Source: Rhodococcus triatomae BKS 15-14
GTDB taxonomy: Bacteria > Actinomycetota > Actinomycetes > Mycobacteriales > Mycobacteriaceae
Assembly: GCA_000341795.1 (NCBI GenBank)
Contig: AODO01000074.1
Coordinates: 62,001-126,000 of the forward strand
Length of the DNA: 64,000 bases
Direction: 5' to 3'
Part shown: positions 18,929 to 26,969 of the stretch, piece after piece
Numbering within the stretch: the first letter of the stretch is position 1
Layout of the letters: each line of letters begins with the position of its first letter
Made by a program: the position numbers and the translations under genes
The notes under the pieces: model-generated
What the model was told of the DNA's origin: nothing
Database searches by the model: none
The model's input: the letters and a program-made list of their open reading frames with translations, nothing else

Positions 18929-19825
18929 TCACTTGCCGCAGCCGTTGAACGAACACATCGTGGGGCTGCAGGACGGTGTCCGGACGACGGCGTCGATCGC
19001 CGAGTGCGTGCACTTCATCGCGTGCAACGTGCGGCTGATGCCCACACCCGCCGTCCGCAACGCGCCCGTCACCCGGCTCACGTTCATCCGGACGGTCGGC
19101 CCGGTCACCGACAGTGCGCCCGCGATGGTGGTGGGTCCGCTGAAGACCGGCACGGCGACGCTCATGTAGCCCAGGCGGGTCTCCTCCACCTCGACGGCCA
19201 GTTGGTCCTTGCGCATCCGCTCCAGTTGCTGGCGCAGCACGGACACCGACATCGTGGTGCGGTTGGTGAGCGCGGTGAAACCCTGTTCGACAACCTCGTC
19301 GAACACGGACTGCGGCGAGAACGCAAGGATCATCTTGCCGGTCGCGGTGCAGTACAGCGGCAGTCGTCCGGCCACGCGGGACTGCTGGTTGAGACCACGG
19401 TGCCCGATGATCTTCTCGATGTAGAGCACGTCGATCCCGTCCCTGACCGCGAAGTGGACGGTCTCCTGGGTCGCGAGCAGAAGGTCCTCCATGTAGGGCA
19501 GTGCCGCGTCCCGCAGAATTCGTTGACGCGGAACCAGCTGCCCCAGTTCGAACAGACGCAGCCCGAGCCGATACTTCGTCCCGGCACGCTCCAACAGTCC
19601 CCACTCCACGAGTTCGCCGGCCAGGCGATGCACGGTCGCTTTCGCGACTCGGCTCCGGCGGGTCAGCTCGGTCAGCGACAGGTCGTTGTGCTCGTTGTCG
19701 AATGCGTCGAGAATCAGGCGGGCCTTGCCCAGCACCGAGGACATCTCACCGCCCGCCACCGGCGCGGCCGCCTCGAGAGGAACCACCGAACCGAGGTCGA
19801 CCGATCGCTGCGCGGCTGTCGTCAC
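18929..19825 (-). CDS. IclR-family transcriptional regulator 1
   Basis: 298-residue regulator: N-terminal winged helix (about 45-105: LILDAFDNEHNDLSLTELTR, then KATVHRLAGELVEWGLLER) and C-terminal effector domain (about 120-280; LPLYCTATGKMILAF is the usual conserved core). GTG at 19825 with GGAGG 6 bases before it. It is paralogous to the regulator at 34775-35515. The shared operator lies 109 bp upstream, so it probably regulates itself together with the catabolic operons. IclR proteins of this type (PcaR, PobR) often activate aromatic-degradation genes. The last 25 residues contain four Cys, unusual for the family. Confidence 0.88.
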   Translation of the reverse strand: MTTAAQRSVDLGSVVPLEAAAPVAGGEMSSVLGKARLILDAFDNEHNDLSLTELTRRSRVAKATVHRLAGELVEWGLLERAGTKYRLGLRLFELGQLVPRQRILRDAALPYMEDLLLATQETVHFAVRDGIDVLYIEKIIGHRGLNQQSRVAGRLPLYCTATGKMILAFSPQSVFDEVVEQGFTALTNRTTMSVSVLRQQLERMRKDQLAVEVEETRLGYMSVAVPVFSGPTTIAGALSVTGPTVRMNVSRVTGALRTAGVGISRTLHAMKCTHSAIDAVVRTPSCSPTMCSFNGCGK

Positions 19826-19898
19826 TGTTGGCCTCCTGCCACCTTGGGAGCTGGCCCGGCACGAGCCGGGATCGCGACATACACCCCTGATACAGGCG

Positions 19899-19953
19899 AC
19901 GCTAGGGTCCAAGGTCCCGAGACGCACGTCACACGGTCCGGTCAGCGGACCCG
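19899..19953 (-). promoter_or_regulatory. iclR1 promoter with IclR-type operator copy 2
   Basis: Operator CGGTCCG-GTCAG-CGGACCC at 19934-19952. On the minus strand it is followed, after 29 bp, by the -10 candidate TAGCGT (19904 to 19899). The spacing equals that at the other catabolic promoters, placing the operator at about -43 to -62, typical of activator sites. Confidence 0.6.
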
Positions 19954-19964
19954 TCTCACAGTGT

Positions 19965-20792
19965 TTACATACCGCTGGTCACGGGCCGATTCACGTACGT
20001 GGCCGCGAACTCGTGGACGGCCGCCGCGACGCGGGGCGCCTCCCGTTCGACGAGTGCGACCGTGCCCTCCTCGATGACGACGTCGGTGACCGAGGGCGCC
20101 CCGGTGAGCCGTTCACGCAGCGTCGGCAGATTCGGCATCGAGAACGGATCGGCACCCGCCCCGATCAGCAGCACGGGCACCCGCACCTCGCCGATCCGGT
20201 CCTCCATCCGATACCGGGCACAGGCACGGTGGCCCTCGGCCGGGTCGACACCGTACGCGAGCGCATCGTGGACGAACCGGTCGAGCAGGTCCGTCACCGG
20301 ATCCGGGTAGTACGGTCGACGCAGGTCCCACAGCCTCCCCAGGTGGCTCCCGTCGGCGACCCGCTCGACCCGGTCGACACCACCTGCCCCCGAGTGCCCC
20401 GCACGGTACGACTCGTCCGCCCACGGGCAGGACGACAGCATCACCGCGTCGATCCGGTCTCCGGGCGCCGCAGCCATCTCCATCGCGACCGCGGCGCCGG
20501 TGTGATGCCCCAGGACGGACGCGCGCTCGATGTCGAGAGCGTCGAGCAGTTCCCAGGCCCCCCGCGCGAACAGTTCGACGGTCTGCGGCGCGGGAAGGGA
20601 CGCGCTGGCACCGAAGCCGACCATGTCCATCGCGATCACTCGGAACCGACTCGAGAGCAACGGGATCAGCTCCCGGAACTCGTCCCACGACCGCGGCGTC
20701 TGGTGCAGGAGGAGCAGGACGGGCCCAGTGCCCTGTTCCGCGTAGTGCAGTTGACCGAACGACGAGTCGGCGTATCCGAACCGCACGCCCAT
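19965..20792 (-). CDS. Alpha/beta-hydrolase fold protein lacking the catalytic Ser and His
   Basis: 275-residue alpha/beta-hydrolase-fold protein in one operon with ferredoxin and its reductase; its ATG overlaps the ferredoxin stop (TGATG). The fold motifs are plain (LLLLHQTPRSWDEFR near 26-40; MDMVGFGAS), but the nucleophile elbow reads LGHHTGAA, with His97 where Ser belongs, and the C-terminal GH motif that supplies the catalytic His reads EEGTVALVE. The Asp of GAGADPF is kept. So it is unlikely to be an ordinary serine hydrolase. It could be a binding or structural partner or use another mechanism. HQTP/GHHTG proteins form a recognisable subgroup; function unknown to me. Confidence 0.8.
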   Translation of the reverse strand: MGVRFGYADSSFGQLHYAEQGTGPVLLLLHQTPRSWDEFRELIPLLSSRFRVIAMDMVGFGASASLPAPQTVELFARGAWELLDALDIERASVLGHHTGAAVAMEMAAAPGDRIDAVMLSSCPWADESYRAGHSGAGGVDRVERVADGSHLGRLWDLRRPYYPDPVTDLLDRFVHDALAYGVDPAEGHRACARYRMEDRIGEVRVPVLLIGAGADPFSMPNLPTLRERLTGAPSVTDVVIEEGTVALVEREAPRVAAAVHEFAATYVNRPVTSGM

Positions 20793-21112
20793 CAGAACGC
20801 CGACACCATCTCGGTGTCGACACCGATCACGTCGATCTTGGCGGCGCCGCCGGGATTCCCGACCGGCTCGCTGCGCGTCGGGAGCACCTCGAGGAAGAAA
20901 CGCTTGGCGTCCTCCTTGAACTCCGGGTCCGCCTTGCGGTCCACGGTGATCGCCTCCACCGGGCACGCCAGTTCGCAGGCACCGCAGTCGATGCACTCGT
21001 TCGGGTTGATGTAGAGCTTGCGCTCCCCCTCGTAGATGCAGTCGACCGGGCACTCCTCCATGCACGAGCGGTCCATGTAGTCGATGCACGCCTCGCCGAT
21101 GACGAAAGCCAT
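20792..21112 (-). CDS. fdxA: 7Fe ferredoxin (FdxA type)
   Basis: 106-residue ferredoxin very like mycobacterial FdxA. Cysteines 9, 17, 21 and 25 (CIDYMDRSCMEECPVDC) and 40, 43, 46 and 50 (CIDCGACELAC) would hold one [3Fe-4S] and one [4Fe-4S] cluster; the tail GGAAKIDVIGVDTEMV is also family-typical. GGAGGG lies before the ATG and overlaps the reductase stop. Placed between a reductase and the hydrolase-like gene, it is the best candidate to feed electrons to the Rieske oxygenase at 30302-31612, although such oxygenases often use Rieske or plant-type ferredoxins. Confidence 0.9.
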   Translation of the reverse strand: MAFVIGEACIDYMDRSCMEECPVDCIYEGERKLYINPNECIDCGACELACPVEAITVDRKADPEFKEDAKRFFLEVLPTRSEPVGNPGGAAKIDVIGVDTEMVSAF

Positions 21113-21115
21113 TGC

Positions 21116-22126
21116 TCAGCCCTCCTGTTCGGTGGAATGGCCGGGGAAGATCTCGGCGTCGGGGTCGAGTACCGCGGCCGCATTGTTGATCGCGGTCGCG
21201 GCCTCGCCGAAGCCGACGGCGATGAGTCGCACCTTCCCCGGGTAGTCGGTGATGTCCCCGGCCGCGTACACGCGCGGCACGGTGGTCTCCATACGGGTGT
21301 TGACGACGATGTGCCGCGAGTCGATCTCCAGGCCCCAGTCCGTCATCGGACCGAGGTCCGCGGTGAAACCGAGCGCCGCGATGACCGATTGGGCGGGCAG
21401 CGTCGTGGTCGTCCCCTCCAGCTTGTGCGCGACGTCCACCTCCGCGATCCAGCCGTTGCCACGCACCGCCGAGACGTCGGCGTTGACGAGCATCCGCACA
21501 CTGCTGTCGCGGACCTTCGTCACCGTTGCGCCGTGTGCGCGGAACTTGTCGCGGCGGTGGACGAGCGTCACCGAGGACGCGATCGGCTCGAGGTGGACGG
21601 CCCAGTCGAAGGCGCTGTCTCCGCCACCGACGATCACGACGTCCTTGTTCGTGTGCGCCGAGAGGTCGGGCACGAAGTAGCTGAGGCCTCGATCGAGGAA
21701 GTCGAGGCCCTTGACCAGTGGACGGGGGGTGAACGTGCCGATCCCACCGGTGATCACGACCGCGCCGGCGGTGACGGTGCGACCGGTGCTCGTCCCGATC
21801 ACGACCCGTCCGTCGTCGGTGTGTGCGAGGGTCTGCGCCTGCTCCCCCAGCAGGAAGGCCGGGTCGTAGGGTGCGGCCTGCTCCAGCAGGCCGGCGACGA
21901 GGTCGCGCCCCTTCACGGACGGGAACCCGGCGATGTCGAGGATCGCCTTCTCGGGGTACATGGCCGTGACCTGCCCGCCGGGTTCGGACAGTGCGTCGAG
22001 AACGGCCACGCGAAGCCCGCGGAAGCCGGCGTAGTACGCGCCGTACAGCCCGGCAGGGCCTGCGCCGATGATCAGGATGTCGACGTCGAGGTCGGAACCG
22101 GTCGACGCGGTGAGCGAAGCGTTCAT
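21116..22126 (-). CDS. Ferredoxin-NAD(P)+ reductase, thioredoxin-reductase-like type
   Basis: 336-residue flavoprotein: FAD site IIGAGPAGLYGAYY near the N-terminus, NAD(P) site VIVGGGDSAFDWA in the middle, and a C-terminal FAD motif VYAAGDITDYPG. There is no redox-active CxxC, which marks the TrxR-like ferredoxin reductase group rather than thioredoxin reductase. First gene of reductase-ferredoxin-hydrolase operon; likely supplies electrons for the island's Rieske oxygenase. No Shine-Dalgarno precedes the ATG; TAGCGT ends 7 bases upstream, so the mRNA is probably leaderless. Confidence 0.87.
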   Translation of the reverse strand: MNASLTASTGSDLDVDILIIGAGPAGLYGAYYAGFRGLRVAVLDALSEPGGQVTAMYPEKAILDIAGFPSVKGRDLVAGLLEQAAPYDPAFLLGEQAQTLAHTDDGRVVIGTSTGRTVTAGAVVITGGIGTFTPRPLVKGLDFLDRGLSYFVPDLSAHTNKDVVIVGGGDSAFDWAVHLEPIASSVTLVHRRDKFRAHGATVTKVRDSSVRMLVNADVSAVRGNGWIAEVDVAHKLEGTTTTLPAQSVIAALGFTADLGPMTDWGLEIDSRHIVVNTRMETTVPRVYAAGDITDYPGKVRLIAVGFGEAATAINNAAAVLDPDAEIFPGHSTEQEG

Positions 22127-22133
22127 GCCGGCA

Positions 22134-22187
22134 ACGCTAATGACGTTGCTGCACTGGAGAAATGAAAAGGGTCCGGTCAGCAGACTG
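22134..22187 (-). promoter_or_regulatory. Reductase operon promoter with IclR-type operator copy 3
   Basis: Degenerate operator GGGTCCG-GTCAG-CAGACTG at 22169-22187; its left arm and spacer are nearly those of the iclR1 copy. The -10 candidate TAGCGT (22139 to 22134) is 29 bp away. A small hairpin ACTGGGT-TCG-ACCCAGT (22184-22200) overlaps its outer edge. Confidence 0.5.
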
Positions 22188-22222
22188 GGTTCGACCCAGT
22201 TTCGGGACGTCCTCGCACACGA

Positions 22223-22265
22223 CACGGCGGGCACACCGGCGCAGGACGCGGGTGTGCCCGCCGTG
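22223..22265 (-). terminator. 15-bp-arm hairpin ending the importer operon
   Basis: CACGGCGGGCACACC (22223-22237) pairs perfectly with 22251-22265, 18 bp beyond the stop of the class II aldolase gene. It separates the importer operon from the reductase operon promoter. Confidence 0.75.
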
Positions 22266-22282
22266 GCGGGACTCGACCGACA

Positions 22283-23071
22283 CTAGGGCGAGCCGAAGAC
22301 CTCCGGTTCCTCAGCGGCGATCTTCTGGATGATCGTCGAGTACGCGAACCACCCGACCTTCTCGGTGCCGACGGCCTCGTAGGTCTGCGCGGCGATCTCG
22401 TCGTGGAGTACCACCGGTTCACCCGCGGCCCGCGCAGCCAGTTCGGCCTGCATCGACCGCTCCATCGACACGTACCACCACACCGCGCTCTCGACCGACG
22501 AGCCGACCGTGAGGTGCCCGTGATTGGCCAGCACGACGGCCTTGTTCGACCCGAGCGCAGCCGCGATACGCAGGCCTTCCTCCTCGTCGAGCGCGACACC
22601 GTGGTACTCGTGGTAGATCGAGTGATCACCGTGGAAGGCACACGCGTCCTGCGTGATCGGGCTCAGCAGGCGGTGCAGCGACGAGAACGCCTTGCCCTGC
22701 AAACCGTGCGCATGGACCGCACCGATCACGTCCGGGCGCGCCTCGTGCACCTTGGAATGGATGACGAAGGCGGCCCGGTTGAGCGGACCGTCTCCCGACA
22801 GGACGGTGCCGTCGGAGTCGACGTGCAGCAGTTCGTCCGGAAGGACGCGGGAGAAGTGCCGACCGAACGGCGCCGTCCAGAACGTGTCCGGACGCTCCGG
22901 GTCGCGTGCGGTGATGTGACCCGAGATGCCCTCGTCGAGGCCGAAGCGCGACAGGATCCGGTAGCCGCCGATCACCGCGACCTTCCGGCGATGACGCTCG
23001 GTGTCGATGTCGTCGGACTCGGGCCGTCCGGGAATGCCGGCCAACTCGGCAATCGTGGGTGCGTGAGTCAT
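22283..23071 (-). CDS. Class II aldolase/adducin-family protein, possible aromatic-ring decarboxylase
   Basis: 262-residue metal-dependent class II aldolase-fold enzyme. The zinc-binding histidines are visible as His120/His122 (GAVHAHG) and His184/186 (ANHGHL). Members act as sugar-phosphate aldolases, but 3,4-dihydroxyphthalate decarboxylases (PhtC/PcmC) of Gram-positive phthalate pathways also belong here, and the setting (Rieske oxygenase, extradiol dioxygenase, aromatic-type importer) makes a hydroxyaryl-carboxylate decarboxylase plausible. It is the last gene of the importer operon, 28 bp after the permease. The exact substrate is inference. Confidence 0.8.
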   Translation of the reverse strand: MTHAPTIAELAGIPGRPESDDIDTERHRRKVAVIGGYRILSRFGLDEGISGHITARDPERPDTFWTAPFGRHFSRVLPDELLHVDSDGTVLSGDGPLNRAAFVIHSKVHEARPDVIGAVHAHGLQGKAFSSLHRLLSPITQDACAFHGDHSIYHEYHGVALDEEEGLRIAAALGSNKAVVLANHGHLTVGSSVESAVWWYVSMERSMQAELAARAAGEPVVLHDEIAAQTYEAVGTEKVGWFAYSTIIQKIAAEEPEVFGSP

Positions 23072-23099
23072 TGCGTCCCTTCTGGTTCGGCGGATGGAT

Positions 23100-23933
23100 C
23101 TACTTGACGCCGTAGCGGGCGAGGTACCTCGTCGACAGCAGGCGCAGGATCCGATCGAACACGAACCCCATGATGCCGAGCACGATGATGCCGACGAACG
23201 TCCAGTCGATGCGCCCGTAGTTGCGGGCCTGCCAGATCATGGATCCGATGCCGTGATCGGCGGCGACGATCTCTGCCGAGACGATCGTCAGGAAGCTGTT
23301 GCCCATCGCGAGGCGGGCACCGGTGATGATGCCGGGTACCGACGACGGCAGCACCACGGTCTTCATGAGCTGCAGCTTGCCCGCACCGAGATTCGTTGCG
23401 GCCTGCAGCTTGTTGTCGCTGATCGCGACGGTGGCGGCGATCGTGCTGACGGTGACGATGAAGACAGAGGTGTAGAAGATCAGCACGACCTTGGACGTCT
23501 CACCGATGCCGAACCACACCACCGCGAGCGTCACGAACGCGATCGGCGGGATGAAACGGAAGAACTCGATGTACGGGTCGAGGAGCTGACGGACGATGTT
23601 GACGCGGCCCATGAGGATGCCGATCGGCGCACCGATCACGACGCCGAGGCTCCAGCCGATGAGAATGCGTTGCGCCGACGCCCAGATCGAGGTCCACAGG
23701 ACACCGCTCTCGGCCAGTTCGGTTGCCGCATTCCACACCTCGACGGGCGAGGCGATGGTGGTCGGCCCGTACCACCAGGCGAGGAACGACCACACCGCCA
23801 GGCCGATCACGGCCGACGCGATCCACAGCAGTGCGGTGCGGACGGCGGCGCCGGTGGCACCGGTGGCCTTGCGGCGGGTGCGCGGCGTGCGGGCGGCGCG
23901 GACGGTGGCGGGGGTGTCGGCGACGGCGGTCAC
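23100..23933 (-). CDS. ABC transporter permease (SsuC/TauC-like)
   Basis: 277-residue inner-membrane permease with about six helices and the cytoplasmic EAA loop (LGAGKLQLMKTVVLPSSVPG) that contacts the ATPase. A Lys/Arg/Ala-rich cytoplasmic N-terminus of about 30 residues precedes the first helix. GTG start overlaps the ATPase stop (GTGA). Works as a homodimer with the ATPase and the lipoprotein receptors; the family carries sulfonates, nitrate, thiamine precursors and aromatic acids. Substrate here is presumably the inducer of the island. Confidence 0.9.
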   Translation of the reverse strand: MTAVADTPATVRAARTPRTRRKATGATGAAVRTALLWIASAVIGLAVWSFLAWWYGPTTIASPVEVWNAATELAESGVLWTSIWASAQRILIGWSLGVVIGAPIGILMGRVNIVRQLLDPYIEFFRFIPPIAFVTLAVVWFGIGETSKVVLIFYTSVFIVTVSTIAATVAISDNKLQAATNLGAGKLQLMKTVVLPSSVPGIITGARLAMGNSFLTIVSAEIVAADHGIGSMIWQARNYGRIDWTFVGIIVLGIMGFVFDRILRLLSTRYLARYGVK

Positions 23934-24739
23934 AGCTGGTCCTCCTCGATGCCCTGGTTGCGCAGCGACGCCACGACCTCGGCGCGAATGTCGTCTCTCA
24001 GTTGCTCGTACAGATCGATCACCTCGGGATGGGCGCGATCCCGAGGTCGCGGCGCGTGCACCTCGTAGATGCTCTTGATACGGGCCTTGGGGCCAGCGGA
24101 CATGACCACGATGCGGTCCGCGAGGGTCAGCGCCTCGTCGATGTCGTGGGTGACGAAGACGACCGTGCAGCCGGTGTGCCGCCAGATCTTGTCGAGTTCG
24201 GTCTGCAGCACCTGCCGGGTCTGGGCGTCCAGCGCACCGAACGGCTCGTCCATCAGGACCAGCGAGGGCTGATTGGCCAGCACGCGGGCGATCTGCACGC
24301 GCTGTCGCATTCCGCCGGACAGCTGGGCCGGGAACTTGTCACCGGCATGTGGCAGGCCGACCATCGCGAGGTACTCGGTGGCGATCCGGGCCTGCGCCGC
24401 CTTGTCGGCACCATGCATCCGAGGGCCGTACGCCACGTTCTGACTGACGGTCATCCACTCGAACAGGGCCTCCGAACTCTGAAACACCATGCCCGCGTGC
24501 GGGTTGCTCCCGTACACCTCGTCTCCGTCACAGACGATGTCGCCCGCGGACGGCTTGACGAATCCCGCCATCGCCGACAGCAAGGTCGACTTGCCGCATC
24601 CGCTCGGTCCCAGCAGACAGACGAACTCGCCCGGCCTCACGTCGAGGTCGATTCCCGAGACGATCTCGGCGGCACCGAAACTGATGCCCAGTTCACGGAC
24701 GTCGATGGGGACGCCCTTGGTGGTGGTTGTCGCGGTCAT
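23930..24739 (-). CDS. ABC transporter ATP-binding protein (SsuB/TauB-like)
   Basis: 269-residue ATPase: Walker A GPSGCGKST near 41-49, Q-loop MVFQSSEALFEWM, signature LSGGMRQRVQIAR, Walker B LVLMDEPFGALD and switch His in VTHDIDEA are all intact. The ATG overlaps the stop of the lipoprotein gene (ATGA) and its own stop overlaps the permease start, so the three are translationally coupled. It may also energise uptake through the orphan receptor at 12925. Confidence 0.93.
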   Translation of the reverse strand: MTATTTTKGVPIDVRELGISFGAAEIVSGIDLDVRPGEFVCLLGPSGCGKSTLLSAMAGFVKPSAGDIVCDGDEVYGSNPHAGMVFQSSEALFEWMTVSQNVAYGPRMHGADKAAQARIATEYLAMVGLPHAGDKFPAQLSGGMRQRVQIARVLANQPSLVLMDEPFGALDAQTRQVLQTELDKIWRHTGCTVVFVTHDIDEALTLADRIVVMSAGPKARIKSIYEVHAPRPRDRAHPEVIDLYEQLRDDIRAEVVASLRNQGIEEDQL

Positions 24740-25716
24740 TGCTTGTCCTCCTGGTACCAATCGAGCAGCATCGCCGAGGTGAGGTCGGGCTGCTCGGAGA
24801 GAACGCCGATCTTCTTGTAGAAGTCGACGATCGACTGTGCTGATTCCACGTCCTTGTCGGTGAGATTCTCGACACCGAAATCGATTTCGTCGACGGCGGT
24901 GACGGTCTGGTCCTCGGCCACGTTGACGGCGACCCTGGTCGCGCTCGCGGCGACCTGCGGATCTGACTCGACCCGTTCGCTCGCCTCCGCCAGAACCTTC
25001 GCGATCGCCCGGGCGGTGTCCTCGTTCTCCGCGAGCCACGGCGCAGTGGTGATCGCCCAGTGGTGGTAGAACCAGTCGTAGTCGCCGGTCACAGCGACGA
25101 CGTGCCCGCTGCCCTGGGTCAGCGCGGTCGCCGGCCACGGCTCCCACAGCACGTAGCCGTCGATGTCGCCGCGGCTCAGCAGGGCGGGCATGTCCGTCGG
25201 GGTCGCCGAGACCATCTCCACCGAGTCCGTCGGGACACCGTTGGCCTCGAGGTACTTGTCGGTGGAGATCTGGCTCAGCCCCGGGACGATGCCCATCTTC
25301 CTGATTCCGGCGGCCGAGTCGACCCCGTTGCGCAGGACGACCTTGATGTAGTCCCCCGACACCTCGTACGAGTACATCGCCCGCAGTGAGGGGTTCTGAC
25401 GCAGCTGCGCGATCGTGGTGGTGTCCGAGCTGCCCGCCACCTGAACCTGTCCGGTCGCCAACGCATCGACGGCCTCGCCGCCCCGGCCGAACTGCACCAG
25501 CTGGACGTCGAGTCCGGCGTCCGCGAACATCCCCTCCTGATCGGCGACGAAGAACGGTGCGTAGGAGGCGTCGATGCCGACCGCGATCCGGAGGGGACCA
25601 CCACCCGTGTCGGCCGTGCTCTGCGTGGCGGGGCGACTGCACGCCCCGACAGCGACCGCGAGGACCAACGCTGCTGATGCAAGGGTCACCTTGCCGAATC
25701 TCGATCGCCAGGCCAT
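24736..25716 (-). CDS. ABC transporter substrate-binding lipoprotein (NMT1/SsuA-like)
   Basis: 326-residue lipoprotein, lipobox VGAC giving Cys26. Fold and conserved stretches (VGIDASYAPFFVADQEGMF, DIDGYVLWEPWP) match the paralogue at 12925-13902. It heads the importer operon. The shared operator lies 91 bp upstream of its ATG, consistent with substrate-induced uptake. Compared with the paralogue, the pocket-lining segments differ (YDWFYHHWAITTAPW against FGARYSQWLLTSDSW), so the two receptors may prefer different but related ligands. Confidence 0.9.
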   Translation of the reverse strand: MAWRSRFGKVTLASAALVLAVAVGACSRPATQSTADTGGGPLRIAVGIDASYAPFFVADQEGMFADAGLDVQLVQFGRGGEAVDALATGQVQVAGSSDTTTIAQLRQNPSLRAMYSYEVSGDYIKVVLRNGVDSAAGIRKMGIVPGLSQISTDKYLEANGVPTDSVEMVSATPTDMPALLSRGDIDGYVLWEPWPATALTQGSGHVVAVTGDYDWFYHHWAITTAPWLAENEDTARAIAKVLAEASERVESDPQVAASATRVAVNVAEDQTVTAVDEIDFGVENLTDKDVESAQSIVDFYKKIGVLSEQPDLTSAMLLDWYQEDKQ

Positions 25717-25771
25717 GTCTGCACACCTTCGTTCTGTGATCTGGGCCGCATTCGCGGGGTCGTGGTGAAGA

Positions 25772-25831
25772 AACCTAACGGCGCCGGAAGGCCGCGAAAA
25801 CCAACACGGTCCGCCGTGCGGACCGGACCGC
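25772..25831 (-). promoter_or_regulatory. Importer operon promoter with IclR-type operator copy 4
   Basis: Perfect inverted repeat CGGTCCG-CCGTG-CGGACCG at 25807-25825, extended by another GGACCG half-site to 25831. The -10 candidate TAGGTT (minus strand, 25777 to 25772) is 29 bp downstream. The extension CGGACCGGACCGC is shared exactly with the copy before iclR2. The remainder of 25717-25940 shows nothing else I recognise. Confidence 0.65.
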
Positions 25832-25940
25832 GGAACTTACCCGGACGCAACATCGCACCTGGTACGGACGGTTCTCCGAAACTCTGACGAAACACGTGCG
25901 CGCACCTGCTCCACGCTGTGGCGTCGTCCGCGTGACCGGG

Positions 25941-26888
25941 TCACACCGTCCACCACGGCGTCGCACCCCCACACACGCGCGCCACGTTCGCCGCCGTCAT
26001 CTCGTAGATGCGCCGCCGCGCGGTGGCGCTGCCGCCGGCGACGTGCGGACTGGCCAGGACGCGGTCCAGCGACCGCAGCGGGCTGTCCACGCCGAGCGGT
26101 TCGGTGTCGAACACGTCGAGCGCAGCACCTCCGAGTCGGCCCGCGCGCAGGGCAGCCGTCAGGGCGGTCTCGTCGATCACCGGCCCGCGCGCGACGTTCA
26201 CCACGATCGCGTCCGGTGGCAGCAGGCCGAGTTCACGCTCCCCGACGAGTCCACGTGTCCGGGCCGTCAGTGGGACGGCGACGACGAGGACGTCGGATTC
26301 GGTGAGCAGGTCGTCCAGCGGCAGATACCGGATCGCTGTATCGGGCCTGGTGTGCCGGGCGGTGTAGGCGACGGTGCACCCGAACGCCTCGAACAGGGCC
26401 GCGCAGCGCCTGCCGATGTCACCGAACCCGAGGATCCCGGCGCGCCGATCGCCCAGATCACGGCAGCCGTGGTCGAGGATCGACCGCTGCGGCCAGCCGC
26501 CGGACCGGATCTCGGCGCCGGCCCACGGCATCGAGCGGCTGACCGCCGCGGCGGCCACCACCGCCCACTCGGCGACCGAGGCGGCATTCGCACCCGGGGT
26601 GTTGGCCACTGGGACACCCACCCTGTTCCAGGCGTCGACGTCGATCCAGTTGGTCCCCACACCGGGCTGCTGGATCAGCCGCAGATGCGGCGCCCGCGTC
26701 GCTTCGGCTGCGCCCAAGGGGAGTTCACCGCTCCAGTCACCCACGACGATGTCCGCACCCGGCAGCAGCTCCCGCAACTCGGCCCGGGTCCGGGTCGTCG
26801 GTCGGATCACCTCGTGACCCGCCGCCGCGGCTCGCACCGCACGGAGGAGGCCGTCCTCGTCGTCCGGCGCCAACAGCAGGATTCGCAT
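25941..26888 (-). CDS. D-2-hydroxyacid dehydrogenase (NAD-dependent)
   Basis: 315-residue dehydrogenase interconverting 2-keto and D-2-hydroxy acids. Dinucleotide site GILGFGDIGRR; catalytic Arg (NVARGPVID), Glu (DTEP) and His (SPHVAGG) are all present. It lies 81 bp after the hydrolase gene of the Rieske operon, but beyond that operon's hairpin, so it may be expressed less strongly or from its own start. A keto acid released by C-C hydrolysis is a reasonable substrate. AAAGGA precedes the ATG. Confidence 0.87.
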   Translation of the reverse strand: MRILLLAPDDEDGLLRAVRAAAAGHEVIRPTTRTRAELRELLPGADIVVGDWSGELPLGAAEATRAPHLRLIQQPGVGTNWIDVDAWNRVGVPVANTPGANAASVAEWAVVAAAAVSRSMPWAGAEIRSGGWPQRSILDHGCRDLGDRRAGILGFGDIGRRCAALFEAFGCTVAYTARHTRPDTAIRYLPLDDLLTESDVLVVAVPLTARTRGLVGERELGLLPPDAIVVNVARGPVIDETALTAALRAGRLGGAALDVFDTEPLGVDSPLRSLDRVLASPHVAGGSATARRRIYEMTAANVARVCGGATPWWTV

Positions 26889-26912
26889 CCGCGAACCGTC
26901 CTTTCGATGAGT

Positions 26913-26945
26913 GAAGCCGGCCGCGCAGTGGGCGCGGCCGGCTTC
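26913..26945 (-). terminator. 14-bp-arm hairpin after the Rieske operon
   Basis: GAAGCCGGCCGCGC (26913-26926) pairs perfectly with 26932-26945, 24 bp after the alpha/beta-hydrolase stop and just before the start of the hydroxyacid dehydrogenase gene. Confidence 0.75.
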
Positions 26946-26969
26946 AGGGTGTCCGGGTCCTCGGTCCGA

